This document shows, in pieces, positions 7,284-16,445 of a DNA stretch of 64,000 nucleotides. This DNA comes from an uncultured Pseudomonadota bacterium. Its GTDB lineage: Bacteria > Pseudomonadota > Gammaproteobacteria > Steroidobacterales > Steroidobacteraceae. The notes under the pieces are model-generated. The model was not told the DNA's origin, did no database searches, and was given only the letters and a program-made list of their open reading frames with translations. Where the stretch lies: the NCBI GenBank assembly GCA_903884235.1, contig CAISEB010000023.1:62001-126000 (forward strand), given 5' to 3'. Numbering within the stretch: position 1 is the stretch's first letter; the number at the start of each line of letters is the position of its first letter. A program made the translations under genes and the position numbers.

Positions 7284-9626
7284 CTACATCCGGACGCGCA
7301 CGCCGATGAACACGCTGCGCGGCGCCGCCGGGCTCTCGAAGCGCGGATCCGCCCCGATGGCGGGGACGCCGGGAACCCGCAGGCCCGAAGGATCCGCGTA
7401 GAGCCCGAACGTGGAGTACCGCGCATCGAGCACGTTCTGCATCCGCGCATACAGGACCGTCTGTCGCGCAACGCCGTATTCGCCGTGGAGTCCGACTACG
7501 GCGTACCCAGGCAAGGGCGCCATCCGATTGGCCTCGTCGCCGTGCAGGTAGGAAGGCCCCATCGCGGCGAGCGTGATGCCGACGCTGGAGCGCTCGCCGG
7601 CGCGTCGCGTGAGATCCACCTTCAGTCGGTGGCGGGGCAGCCCAGGCAGGCGGTTGCCCGGGCGTACGGCGATGTCGCCCATCGCATCCGCCGCCGGGTT
7701 GGACGGAGACGGAAGCACCAGCGCGGATTCGAACGTCGCGTCGAGGCGCGCGACGTCCACTGATGCGGACCACGCCTCGTTCCCGGCTTCGATGCCGGCT
7801 TCGATGCCCTCGCGGCGGGTCGAGCCGATGTTGCGAAAGTAGCCGGTGCCGGTCCCGGTCGCGACTCCGTAGATATCGTCGCCGAGTTCGGTGCGGTACG
7901 CGCCTGCGTGCCAGAGGACGTGCCAGCCGGCACCGCCGGCCGTGGCCAGACGACCCCGCAGCCCCGCTTCCACCGTGCGCGCCACGACCTGCCGCAGCGT
8001 GGGTGGGTCGCCGGCCAGCGATGAGGGCAGCAGGCACGGGCGTGCGGGATCCGAGCACTCGATTTCACTCGCCGTCGGCGTGCGAGTGTTGCGCGAGACG
8101 CCCGCATAGGCCGTCACGCCCCTGTGCAGGCGCCAGGTGAATCCCACGCCCGGGTTGAAGTGGGTGAAACGGCTGGCCCCGGTCAGTGCGCTGCCCGCAA
8201 GGTCCCGCAGGTCCAGAGTCGCGTCGTTGTAGCGCGCGCTTGCGGTCACCGACAGCGCCGCCGTGAGGTCGACCGTGGCGGTCGCATAGGCGCCGACATA
8301 GCGGTGGGCCGCGCGCAGGCGGACCGCCGTCGCGGCGAAGCCTGTTCCCTCCGGCGTCGCGACGTACAGCCCGGTCGGCACGACCCGCAACGCATCGTCG
8401 AGCGGCCCGACCTCGACGTCGGATGCGAACAGGACCGTCGCCTCGTCGAGGCTCGCGCCGAGGGTGGCGATGGTCGGCCGGCCGGCGATGGCATGCGACG
8501 AGGTCAGTTGCAGCGCGATGCCGCGGCCCGTCGCGTCGATGCGCTCGCGGTCGTTTTCGCCAAGCGGAACCGCGCCATTTGTGGATGGATCGGCGAGCCA
8601 GGCCCCGTCCGGTCCGTGCAACAGCGTCTGCCCGTCGGACTGGCACAGAAACCCTGGTGCGGCCTCAGCCAGGCACGGCACATAGTCGGTGCGATTGCCA
8701 TTGTCGATGCGCTGCGCGTAGCGACGGTCATAGGCCACGGCCTGGGCGGCGAGCGTCGGCGACGCCTGCCACGAGGTGCTGAGCGTCAGCAAGTCCACCT
8801 GGTCCTGGTCGCCCTGGGGGCCGGTGAATACGAGCGTGCGATCCAATGCCAGTTCCTGGACCGGAGCTGCACCCTGGCCGGACAGCGCGTTGCCGGCATG
8901 GGTGTAGGTGAGGTCGACGCGCGTCGATGCGCCCCGTGCGCTCGCCGAGAGGTAGAGCTGGCGGATGCGCTCATCCGAGGCCTGACGCCAGCCGTCGCGA
9001 TCGAGCGCGCGAGCGGCGCCGTAGAAGGCGAAGCGCTCGCCTGCTGTTCCGACCTGGAGCGTGCCGGCACGCTCGCGGAATGACCCACCGGAGAGGTCGA
9101 CTTCGGCGCCGTGCCAGCGGAACCCGTCCTTCATCCGGATCGTGATGCCGCCCCCGAGCGCATTCAGGCCGTACACGGGATTCGCGCTGACGACATCGAT
9201 GCGGTCGATCGCCGCATCCGGGATGAGGTCCCAGTTCACCGCATCGCCGAAGGCCTCGTTGATGCGCACGCCGCTCTGGTACACCGCGAGGCCCTGTGGA
9301 GTCCCGAGCACGGGCGACGCCGCGAAGCCGCGGTACAGCACATCCGGCTGGAACACGCTGCCGGAATTGTCATTCAGGTTGATGCTCGCCAGGCGTGCGG
9401 CCAGCGCACCATTGAGTCCGGCGGCGCCGGCGAGGGCCACGTCGTCGGCGAAGGCGCTCTGCGTGAGGCCCGGCACCTTGTCGCTGTCGATCTCGGCACC
9501 CGGCAACGGCGAATTCGAGATCACGACATCCGGCAGCGCCGGCGGTCCCGCCTGCGCAAGCGCGGCACGGCCTAGCACGGCCGCCAGCCCGACAGCGTAG
9601 AGCCGCCAGTCGCGGTGCGAGTGCAT
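7284..9626 (-). CDS. TonB-dependent outer-membrane receptor
   Basis: About 780 residues. A signal peptide (hydrophobic stretch ending ALAQA) precedes a plug domain with a VLYRGF(A)ASPVLGTPQGLAVY segment and a YGLNALGGGITI motif, then a beta-barrel and a terminal aromatic-rich strand ending VRVRM. GTG at 9638 is an alternative start. The substrate is unknown; plug spacing and the short N-terminus (no signalling extension) suggest a transporter without its own anti-sigma partner. It stands alone; the 215 bp before it contain no gene and no promoter that I can defend. A hairpin after the stop may be shared with the convergent hydrolase. Confidence 0.9.
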   Translation of the reverse strand: MHSHRDWRLYAVGLAAVLGRAALAQAGPPALPDVVISNSPLPGAEIDSDKVPGLTQSAFADDVALAGAAGLNGALAARLASINLNDNSGSVFQPDVLYRGFAASPVLGTPQGLAVYQSGVRINEAFGDAVNWDLIPDAAIDRIDVVSANPVYGLNALGGGITIRMKDGFRWHGAEVDLSGGSFRERAGTLQVGTAGERFAFYGAARALDRDGWRQASDERIRQLYLSASARGASTRVDLTYTHAGNALSGQGAAPVQELALDRTLVFTGPQGDQDQVDLLTLSTSWQASPTLAAQAVAYDRRYAQRIDNGNRTDYVPCLAEAAPGFLCQSDGQTLLHGPDGAWLADPSTNGAVPLGENDRERIDATGRGIALQLTSSHAIAGRPTIATLGASLDEATVLFASDVEVGPLDDALRVVPTGLYVATPEGTGFAATAVRLRAAHRYVGAYATATVDLTAALSVTASARYNDATLDLRDLAGSALTGASRFTHFNPGVGFTWRLHRGVTAYAGVSRNTRTPTASEIECSDPARPCLLPSSLAGDPPTLRQVVARTVEAGLRGRLATAGGAGWHVLWHAGAYRTELGDDIYGVATGTGTGYFRNIGSTRREGIEAGIEAGNEAWSASVDVARLDATFESALVLPSPSNPAADAMGDIAVRPGNRLPGLPRHRLKVDLTRRAGERSSVGITLAAMGPSYLHGDEANRMAPLPGYAVVGLHGEYGVARQTVLYARMQNVLDARYSTFGLYADPSGLRVPGVPAIGADPRFESPAAPRSVFIGVRVRM

Positions 9627-9853
9627 CGGGCGTGTCACGGGGGAGGAGAGGGTTCGCGCCGCGGCGCGGTGGGGAGTGCTCGCCAGTACGCCCCTGATGG
9701 ACTAACCCAATCGTTTGAATAGGTTCGGCAGGAGCGCACCGGCGAGCCCGCGTAGAGTGCCTGAGGCGCGCGGCGAGCGCCAGTGCGTGCGCAATACGAG
9801 TGCTGCGCCGCGACACTGCGCGCCGGGACGAAAGACGCTAAAGATTGCATCGC

Positions 9854-10327
9854 TCAGAGCGGCGGCAGGGTCGCGTAGGCCTCGATCACGGGCGCAAGTG
9901 GTCGGTACGATGTGTGGAACTCCGCAGGCCAGCGCATCGGCCGGCCACTCGTCAGTTCGATGCACGCGTACTCGATCTCGGCACGTGCGAGCGTCGCAAG
10001 GTCGCCCGCACGGCGGACCTGGAATCGCCGCGCGACCCGCAGCCGTCCGTTGCCCGGAAGCAGCCAGGTCGCGACCTCGACCTGGTCGCCGAGCAGCGCC
10101 GGCCTCAGGTAGCCGATCACGCTGCGCACGACCGCCATCCCGCGATCGAGCTCCACGCAGCGCGCGACCGGAAGTCCGAGTGCGGCCGAGTGCTCCCAGG
10201 CCGTGGTGTCGAACCACTGCACGTAGCAGACATTGTTGACGTGGTTGTACTCGTCGATCTCGTCCTGAACGACCTCGTGGCGCCAGGCGAAGGGGGTCGG
10301 CAGGTCGAACTCGGTCGGCGACGTCAT
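9854..10327 (-). CDS. Acyl-CoA thioesterase, 4HBT hot-dog fold
   Basis: 157 residues from ATG 10327. The hot-dog thioesterase signature is visible as E-x-DEYNHVNNV-x-YVQWFD near residue 20, which resembles the YbgC/FadM group (active-site Asp in the D-x2-NHVNN motif). These enzymes hydrolyse acyl-CoA or acyl-ACP thioesters in the cytoplasm. It lies 23 bp downstream of the amidase on the same strand and may be co-transcribed. Acyl-chain preference cannot be judged. Confidence 0.85.
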   Translation of the reverse strand: MTSPTEFDLPTPFAWRHEVVQDEIDEYNHVNNVCYVQWFDTTAWEHSAALGLPVARCVELDRGMAVVRSVIGYLRPALLGDQVEVATWLLPGNGRLRVARRFQVRRAGDLATLARAEIEYACIELTSGRPMRWPAEFHTSYRPLAPVIEAYATLPPL

Positions 10328-10350
10328 CGGCTGGCTCCGGCGGGATCGGT

Positions 10351-12078
10351 TCAGGGCGCGTCGGGCAGCAGGCCGCGCTCGACGAGCACGGGCGGGTGCC
10401 GCAGGTGAGTCGCCTGTTCCCACGCATACGCGTAGCCGAGCAGGTCGCCGTCGCGCCACGGTCGTGCCGAGAACTCGAGTCCGAATGGCAGCCCACCGGG
10501 ATACCAGCCCCCGACCATGACGATCGCCGGGACGCCGAGCATGTTGACCCAGTCCGTCGCCGAGTGCGGGCCGTCACTCAGCAACCCGTTCTGCGGCATC
10601 GTCTCATCCGGTGGCGGCATCTGGATGGCGGGGTAGACGTAGGCATCGAGGTGGAGTCGGTCGAGCGTCTCGACGTAGGTGTCGAGGGTACGGCGACGAG
10701 GGCCGAAGTAGTCGCGCTCGGCGAGCGGATCGGTCTCGAGCCTGCGGTGTTCGATCGCCACGCCCGCGACCGTCGCGATGACCGCCTCATCGCCTGCGAT
10801 GACCGGCGACAGCGGCGCGCCGACGGCCTTCGCGTACGCCTCGGGCGTGCGGTATTCGGGCGGGCCGAAGTGCTCGAGGAATCGCTCGGTGCCCTCGCGG
10901 ACGTACGGCAGGGTCGCGATTCGGGTCGCCTGGACCGCGAAGCTGTCCGGCAGGATCGAGTCGTCGATCACGACCGTCGCGCCCAGTGCGCGCAGCTCGT
11001 CCAGCGACTTCAGGAATGCGGCCCGTGTCGCCGCCGTCAGAGGCACGGCATTCTTGGCGAGCTCGGCGGCGGCCTTGTCGTCCGGGATCGCGCCCGGCAC
11101 GCCGTGGAACGGTGGATTCGCGCCGCCGAGGATGAACGCCGGGACCCCGAAGCGCCGCCCCTTCAGCGCGTCGGGCTTGAGGTATCGCGTGTACGGTCCC
11201 GGCTGGGCACGGGCCGCGCTACCCTGCGTCGCGGGATCCAGCGGGTCTTCGCCCGCCATGACCGACAGGGCGATGGCCGCGTCCGTCACGTTGCGCGCGA
11301 TCGGCCCGGTGTTGTCGAGCAGCCAGTCGAGCGGCGCGATCCCGGCGATGCTGACCAGGCCGCGTGTCGGGAAGACGCCGATCAGCGCACTGGTCGCGGC
11401 CGGCATGCGGATCGAATTGCCGGTGTCGGTGCCGGTCCCGAGGACGGCCATGTTCGAGTTGACGGTCGTGACGGTGCCGCCGGACGAGCCGCCGGGCGAA
11501 TAGCGTACGTCGTAGGCATTGCCGGTGCGCCCGAAGGACGTGCTGCGGTTGGTGTCGCTGTTCGCGAAATCGGGCATGTTCGAGTGCCCGACGATCACGG
11601 CGCCCGCGGCGCGCAGGCGCGCGACGACGGTCGCGTCGCGCGGCGCGACGAGTTCGTGCCCCTTGATCGTGAAGCCGGACCATCCATCGGTCGTGACTTC
11701 GCCCGCCATGCTGGTGTTCGCCTTGACGACGATCGGCACTCCCCACAGCGGCCCGCGCTCGCCGGCGCCCCGGGCCGCGTCGGCGTCCTCGCGCGCGGCG
11801 ACCGCGAGTGCCTGGCCGTCCATGACCGTTTCCACGGCGCGATAGATGCCGTTGTAGCGATGGATCCGCGCGAGATGCCATTGCACGACCTGGGTGACCG
11901 TGTACTTGTGGGCGGCGTAGAGCGCATGCAGGCGCGGGACCGTCACCTCGAGCAGGTCGCGGTCCATCTCGGTGGCCGTCGGCGTGCGGGCCAGCGCGAC
12001 CGGGGCTGCGAGGGCGAAGGCCAAGAGCACGGCCGCCTGCCGGGCCTGGATGCGGACTGGAATCGTGCGGGGCGTCAT
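10351..12078 (-). CDS. Secreted amidase of the amidase-signature family
   Basis: 575 residues. An N-terminal signal peptide ends near ALA at residue 30. The Ser-cisSer-Lys triad is intact: K119 in VPIVVKAN, S198 in the SPGGSSGG segment and S222 in DTGNSIRMPA; the spacings (79 and 103 residues from the Lys) match those of peptide amidase. The Asn at 221 replaces the more usual Gly before the nucleophile. Signal-bearing members often hydrolyse peptide amides or other amides in the periplasm. Divergent from the secreted lipase-like gene across a 159 bp gap. Confidence 0.9.
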   Translation of the reverse strand: MTPRTIPVRIQARQAAVLLAFALAAPVALARTPTATEMDRDLLEVTVPRLHALYAAHKYTVTQVVQWHLARIHRYNGIYRAVETVMDGQALAVAAREDADAARGAGERGPLWGVPIVVKANTSMAGEVTTDGWSGFTIKGHELVAPRDATVVARLRAAGAVIVGHSNMPDFANSDTNRSTSFGRTGNAYDVRYSPGGSSGGTVTTVNSNMAVLGTGTDTGNSIRMPAATSALIGVFPTRGLVSIAGIAPLDWLLDNTGPIARNVTDAAIALSVMAGEDPLDPATQGSAARAQPGPYTRYLKPDALKGRRFGVPAFILGGANPPFHGVPGAIPDDKAAAELAKNAVPLTAATRAAFLKSLDELRALGATVVIDDSILPDSFAVQATRIATLPYVREGTERFLEHFGPPEYRTPEAYAKAVGAPLSPVIAGDEAVIATVAGVAIEHRRLETDPLAERDYFGPRRRTLDTYVETLDRLHLDAYVYPAIQMPPPDETMPQNGLLSDGPHSATDWVNMLGVPAIVMVGGWYPGGLPFGLEFSARPWRDGDLLGYAYAWEQATHLRHPPVLVERGLLPDAP

Positions 12079-12237
12079 GCTGGCGTTCTCCCGCCGGCAG
12101 GTGGCGCCGGCGTCGCAGGATCCTACCGCAACCGTTTCCGGACCGGGCTGCGGCCTTGCCGGACGTGGTGGCTTTGACTCGGTCCCGCGGGCGAGTCACA
12201 TTTGGATGGGGTCCGGAATTTGCCGGGGAGTCTTGCC

Positions 12238-13488
12238 GTGCGTTCAGCGCCTTCATCCTTCATCTCCAGAGCCACTCTCATCGCGACGCTCCTGTGCGCG
12301 GCCTGGCACGGCCAGTCGGCGAACGCCGCGGGCCTGCCGAGCACGCTCGCGCAGGCCATCGCGCTCGAGCGCGCCGATGCACTGCCAAGATCCGCGTTCT
12401 ACGATCCTCCATCACTCGCCGGGACCGTGCCGGGCGACCTGCTGCGTGAGCTCGAGTTCGACGGCTATGCGATTCCGGCCGGCGCCCGCGCGATCCGCAT
12501 CCTCTACCACTCGCTCAATGCCGAGGGTCGCGACGTCGCGACCTCTGCCGTCGTGCTGATCCCGCCAGGCCGGCCGCCGGCGGGCGGCTGGCCCGTGATC
12601 GCGTGGGCGCACGGGACCTCCGGCGTCGCGCAGCAATGTGCGCCTTCGCTCGAGAGGGACCTCGAATACGGTGAGCTCGGCCTGATGCCGATGGTCCGGG
12701 CCGGCTTTGCCGTGGTCGCGACCGACTACCACGGACTCGGTACGCCAGGTCCGCACGAGTACGTGAACAAGCTGGCCCAGGCACGCGACGTCATCTACTC
12801 GGTGCCCGCTGCGCGCCGCGCCGTCCCCTCCCTCGGTCGCCGCTGGGCGGCCGTCGGGCACTCGCAGGGTGGCGTGGCGATGTGGGGTGTCGCGGAGCTC
12901 GAAGCCCTGACGCACGATCCGGACTATCTCGGCGCCGTCTCCGTCGCCGGTGCCGGCGACCTGCGCGTGGGCCTCGAGCGCATGGCGGCGTCCGGGGACG
13001 CGGCCACGTTCTACCTCGCCTACATGGCGTATGCGATCCATGCTCGCTCGCCTGCGTTCCGGGCCGACCGGATGCTCGTGGGACGCGCGCTCGGCCACTA
13101 CCGGGCAGCGACCACGCGGGGTTGCTGGTACTACGCGTACGCGAGCTATCTCGATGCCCATGACGGTCCGGCATTGAAGAAGGGCTGGGAGGCGCATCCG
13201 GCCGTGCAGCGGTTCATCGATGACAACCGCATGGGCGAGGCGGCGATGGCGCGGCCGTTCCTGGTCGTCGCCGGGGAGGCGGACCGGACGGTGCCATTCG
13301 CCCTGGTGCAGAAGACCGTCACGCGCGCCTGCGCGACCGGGCACCTGCTGGCGCTGCGCACCTATCCCGGTCTCGATCACAGCGAGACGATGCGGGACTC
13401 GACCGACTACATCCTCGACTGGATCCGTGACCGGTATGCCGGTCGTCCGGCGACCGGCGAATGTGCGGCGCCGCCGCCGCAGTCCTGA
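12238..13488 (+). CDS. Secreted alpha/beta hydrolase of the secretory lipase (LIP) family
   Basis: 416 residues from GTG 12238, chosen for a GGGGAG ribosome-binding site seven bases upstream and because it gives a compact signal peptide ending near SANAAG. The nucleophile elbow is GHSQGG; acid and base candidates are the Asp in GEADRTV and the His in GLDHSE. The HGTSG segment forms the oxyanion loop. The overall layout (long insertion between strand and elbow, TDY-x-GLG-x-PG motif) is that of bacterial LIP-family lipases/acyltransferases. Natural substrate unknown; likely esters or glycerides taken outside the cell. Confidence 0.85.
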   Translation: MRSAPSSFISRATLIATLLCAAWHGQSANAAGLPSTLAQAIALERADALPRSAFYDPPSLAGTVPGDLLRELEFDGYAIPAGARAIRILYHSLNAEGRDVATSAVVLIPPGRPPAGGWPVIAWAHGTSGVAQQCAPSLERDLEYGELGLMPMVRAGFAVVATDYHGLGTPGPHEYVNKLAQARDVIYSVPAARRAVPSLGRRWAAVGHSQGGVAMWGVAELEALTHDPDYLGAVSVAGAGDLRVGLERMAASGDAATFYLAYMAYAIHARSPAFRADRMLVGRALGHYRAATTRGCWYYAYASYLDAHDGPALKKGWEAHPAVQRFIDDNRMGEAAMARPFLVVAGEADRTVPFALVQKTVTRACATGHLLALRTYPGLDHSETMRDSTDYILDWIRDRYAGRPATGECAAPPPQS

Positions 13489-13495
13489 CCGTCCG

Positions 13496-13786
13496 TCAAC
13501 GGAGCGTATCGACCTGCTCGGCGAGCGCCAGGTCCAGGGCCGTCAGTCCGCCCGCATCGTGCGTCGTCAGCGTGATCTCGACGCGGTCGTACACGTTCAG
13601 CCATTCCGGATGATGGTTCAGGCGCTCCGCGGTGAGGGCGACGCGCGTCATGAAGCCGAACGCGGTCACGAAGTCGGGGAACCGAAACACCTTGTGGATC
13701 GCCCGGCGCAGCGGATCCCAGACCCAGTCCGGGTGCGAGCGAAGCCAGGTGTCGCGTTCAACGGCGGCCAGTGGAGTCGGGGGCAT
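13496..13786 (-). CDS. phhB: Pterin-4a-carbinolamine dehydratase
   Basis: 96 residues, normal for the family. It dehydrates 4a-hydroxytetrahydrobiopterin made during aromatic hydroxylation, so that the pterin can be recycled. The family motif with paired histidines is visible ([11 protein letters not shown]58-H59) along with a later H76 in [10 protein letters not shown]. It begins two bases after the phhA stop, so the two are certainly co-transcribed. It ends seven bases from the convergent lipase gene. Confidence 0.95.
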   Translation of the reverse strand: MPPTPLAAVERDTWLRSHPDWVWDPLRRAIHKVFRFPDFVTAFGFMTRVALTAERLNHHPEWLNVYDRVEITLTTHDAGGLTALDLALAEQVDTLR

Positions 13787-13788
13787 CG

Positions 13789-14637
13789 TCAGCCTCGGTC
13801 GTTGTGCGGGAAAAGCCTGTCGCCGGGCGTGATCGCGCTCGTTGGCAGGTCCGGGAGCGTCTCGAGCTCGCGATAGAGCGGCGCGAAGTCGACCTCCAGC
13901 GTCTTCGCAAGCAGGTCCTCGAAACTGTCGATCACGAAGTAGTGGGGTTGGTACGCATCGATGCGGTATTCGGTGCGCATCACGCGCCGCAGGTCGAATG
14001 CGATCCTGGGCGGCGCGGGATCGTGCAGCGCGTACCCCGACTCGCCGTAGGACGAGACGATGCCGGCGCCGAAGATCCGCAGGCGCCCACCGTCCCGGAT
14101 CAGGCCGAACTCGACCGTGTGCCAGTAGAGGCGTGACAGCTTGTGAATCGCCGCGAATCCCATGGCACGGAGGCCCCCGCGGCCATACGCCTGCATGTAG
14201 TCCGCATAGACGGGATGCGCGAGCAGGGGCACGTGGCCGAAGACGTCGTGGAAGACATCCGGCTCCTGCAGGTAGTCGAGCTGCGCGGGCGAGCGGATGA
14301 AGCGGCCGGCGACGAATCGCCGGTTGGCGAGGTGTTCGAAGAACACCTCGTCGGGCACGAGCCCGGGCACCGCGACGACGGACCAGCCGGTCAGTCGCCT
14401 GAGCCGGTCCGACAGGCGCTTGAAGTCGGGGATGCCCGGGCCCTCGAGGCCGAGCGCCTTCGCGCCGCTCAGGAAATCCGGGGCCACGAGGTCCGGCAGC
14501 AACGCCATCTGCCGCGAGTAGAGCCGGTCCCAGACCGCATGGTCTTCTGGCGTGTAGTCGCCCCAGCGCTGCGGGATCGTCCAGTCGGCGGCGGCGCCGA
14601 CGGGCGGGGCATCGGCGGAGGCGGCGGGTATGGTCAT
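13789..14637 (-). CDS. phhA: Phenylalanine 4-monooxygenase
   Basis: 282 residues, the usual length of the bacterial single-domain enzyme without a regulatory ACT domain. It converts phenylalanine to tyrosine with tetrahydropterin and O2. The iron ligands are visible as H130 and H135 in DVFHDVFGH and E176 in WHTVEFG. Immediately followed by phhB. Its start faces an Lrp/AsnC-type regulator 93 bp away, with an inverted repeat between, so it is probably regulated by that protein in response to an aromatic amino acid. Confidence 0.97.
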   Translation of the reverse strand: MTIPAASADAPPVGAAADWTIPQRWGDYTPEDHAVWDRLYSRQMALLPDLVAPDFLSGAKALGLEGPGIPDFKRLSDRLRRLTGWSVVAVPGLVPDEVFFEHLANRRFVAGRFIRSPAQLDYLQEPDVFHDVFGHVPLLAHPVYADYMQAYGRGGLRAMGFAAIHKLSRLYWHTVEFGLIRDGGRLRIFGAGIVSSYGESGYALHDPAPPRIAFDLRRVMRTEYRIDAYQPHYFVIDSFEDLLAKTLEVDFAPLYRELETLPDLPTSAITPGDRLFPHNDRG

Positions 14638-14666
14638 CCGCAGATCTTATCCGGATTGAGAACAGG

Positions 14667-14710
14667 ATTCGTTTCGCTCGGTCTGAATATCGGGCTAATA
14701 TGAAACGAAT
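14667..14710. promoter_or_regulatory. Candidate operator between phhA and the Lrp-type regulator
   Basis: A perfect 9-bp inverted repeat, ATTCGTTTC at 14667-14675 and GAAACGAAT at 14702-14710, has centres 35 bp apart in the 93-bp divergent region. Lrp/AsnC proteins bind several spaced sites as dimers or octamers, so this is a plausible operator for autoregulation and phhAB control. The region is also locally AT-rich. Confidence 0.5.
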
Positions 14711-14730
14711 ATTTCACAAGACTACTGATC

Positions 14731-15201
14731 ATGGAAGTATCGCTTCAGGTCGATGAGACCGATCGGCGACTGCTGCGGGCGCTGCAATCGGATGCCGGGC
14801 TCAGCCAGGCTGCGCTGGCGGATCTCGTTGGAATTTCCCCGGCATCGTGCTGGCGCCGCATCCAGGCCCTGGAAGCGCGTGGGATCCTGCTCAATACGGT
14901 CCGCCTGCTCGACGCAGCCCGGGTCGGGCGGGGCGTCAACGTCCTGTGTCACGTGCGGATGAACTCGCATGCCCCCGAGAGCCGGGGCGCGTTCGAGCGC
15001 TTCGTCGCCGACCGTCCCGAGGTGATGGAGTGCTACTCCATGTCGGGCGAGTGGGATTACCTGCTGCGCGTCGTCGTTGCCGATGTCGCCGGGTACGAGC
15101 GCTTCCTGATGAGGGACCTGCTCGCGCATCCCCGCGTCGCGACGGCGTCGTCGCACTTCGCGCTGGGCCAGGTCAAGTACACGACTGCGCTGCCGATCTG
15201 A
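14731..15201 (+). CDS. Lrp/AsnC-family transcriptional regulator
   Basis: 156 residues. The N-terminal HTH (about 5-50) contains DETDRRLLRALQ and AALADLVGISPASCWRRIQ; the C-terminal part is an RAM/AsnC ligand domain with the MECYSMSGEWDYLLRVV segment. Such regulators sense amino acids. Placed divergently from phhAB, it most likely controls phenylalanine hydroxylation, as Lrp-type regulators do in some proteobacteria that lack the TyrR-like PhhR. Confidence 0.92.
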   Translation: MEVSLQVDETDRRLLRALQSDAGLSQAALADLVGISPASCWRRIQALEARGILLNTVRLLDAARVGRGVNVLCHVRMNSHAPESRGAFERFVADRPEVMECYSMSGEWDYLLRVVVADVAGYERFLMRDLLAHPRVATASSHFALGQVKYTTALPI

Positions 15202-15222
15202 TCGGCCTGCAGTGCGTCGGCG

Positions 15223-15696
15223 CTATCGCGACGCCGTGAAGCGCCCGAACCAGCGATCCGTGGTGCGCCGGTAGGCCGCGAAGTCGCGGCCGAACAAGCG
15301 CGCAAGCGCGCGCTCCTCCGGCAGCACCTGCAGTGCCGTGATCGCCGTCGTGAACAGCGGCAGCACCAGCCAGGGCGTCAGCGCGCCGAGCCAGAAGGCC
15401 CAGCCCGCCAGGATCAACGCGAGCCCGAGGTACATCGGGTTGCGGCTGTAGGCGAACACGCCGCTGGTCACGAGCGCCGTCGTGGTGTCCGGCTTCATCG
15501 GGTTGACCGTCGTGCGGACGCGCCGGAACTGCAGCGCAGCCGAGACCATCATCGTGGCGGCGAGAACGGCGACGAACGCACCGAGCCACCGCAATTCCCC
15601 GCTCACCAGTCGTGCCACCGGCATCGAGCCCGCGAGCCAGCGCATCGCGAGTGCGGCGAGCAGCGCGAGGAGGGGGGGTGGTATGCGCGGTGTCAT
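15223..15696 (-). CDS. Isoprenylcysteine carboxyl methyltransferase-like membrane protein
   Basis: 157 residues from ATG 15696, with four or five hydrophobic segments. The C-terminal half has the family signature: SRNPMYLGL near residue 85, a Glu-rich EERAL segment and a YRRTTDRWF motif near the end, typical of the ICMT/PEMT-like methyltransferases (DUF1295-like). Bacterial members methylate small or lipid substrates at the membrane using S-adenosylmethionine; the substrate is unknown. Convergent with the Lrp-type regulator. Confidence 0.85.
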   Translation of the reverse strand: MTPRIPPPLLALLAALAMRWLAGSMPVARLVSGELRWLGAFVAVLAATMMVSAALQFRRVRTTVNPMKPDTTTALVTSGVFAYSRNPMYLGLALILAGWAFWLGALTPWLVLPLFTTAITALQVLPEERALARLFGRDFAAYRRTTDRWFGRFTASR

Positions 15697-15810
15697 GACG
15701 TCTCCGGGTCGGGACCCCACTATATGCTTGGGACGCGTCTGGCGTGGGATGCATCGGCGCGGAATCACTTGCCTTGACAATGGTTGCTCAGGCAGAAAGA
15801 GTCCGCACCC

Positions 15811-16419
15811 ATGGATCCCGCCCCAACACCCGCGCCGATTGGCGGCCCGGCGGCGCCCGCACCGCGTCCCTCGATCTGCGCGCTGTTCACCCGTATCCGT
15901 CCGACGCAGTTCCAGGCGCTCGACCGCGCGTTCGCGGGCGATCCCCTGCTGGCGTCGTTCAGTGTGGCCGTGGCCCGGTACGTCGTGGTGAACCTGTTGC
16001 TCGAGCACGACGCGGACCGGATCTCCAGCCTCTGCCAGGACGCGTCCGACTATCCCGGCGCAATGACGTCGATGGGCGATCGCCTCGAGGCGACGGGCCT
16101 GATCCCGCGCGGACGCTCGATGGCCGCCGGCGCCGCGCGCGAGCTGCCAGCTGGCGCCGACCCGGGCGCGCTGCGCGCCCGAATCAAGGGCGCCTCCCGG
16201 GCCAACAACGGGTACGATCGCGTCCTCGGCGAAGCCGCTGTCGCGCCCGGCGCCGCGGAACTCGTCGCGGTCGGTCGGCCGTCCATCGCCAATCCCGACC
16301 CCGCCGAGCGCCTGCGTCGCGCCGCACGATTCAACATCGGCGACCCCACGACGAATTTCGGTGGCAGCACCCGGGGCCACGCGGACTACCCGATCCTCGA
16401 CGACGCGTACGACTCCTGA
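15811..16419 (+). pseudogene. Hybrid ORF: unknown N-terminus joined to an Old Yellow Enzyme C-terminal fragment
   Basis: 202 residues from ATG 15811 (the frame is open from 15784). Residues from about 120 onward read like the last 80 residues of NemA/OYE-type ene-reductases: an [12 protein letters not shown] segment (OYE: GGYD/NNGYD), [13 protein letters not shown] (the FMN-phosphate loop GRPFIANPDL), then DPTTNFGG and a DYP-x-LDD end. The barrel and the catalytic His/Tyr part of OYE are absent. The first 120 residues match nothing I know; they may be an unrelated domain or scrambled remains. It could not bind FMN as an OYE does. Followed after 26 bp by an aldo/keto reductase, a frequent neighbour of OYE genes. 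Confidence 0.6.
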
Positions 16420-16445
16420 CGATCACCACCCCAGAGTGCTTCCCC

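Noticed and set aside
10396-12177. A 593-codon plus-strand frame opposite the amidase
   Set aside because: The amidase triad is intact on the minus strand; the antisense frame has no recognisable domain.
15774-15779. TTGACA as a -35 promoter element before the hybrid OYE ORF
   Set aside because: No -10-like hexamer lies 16-18 bp downstream; the sequence there is purine-rich.
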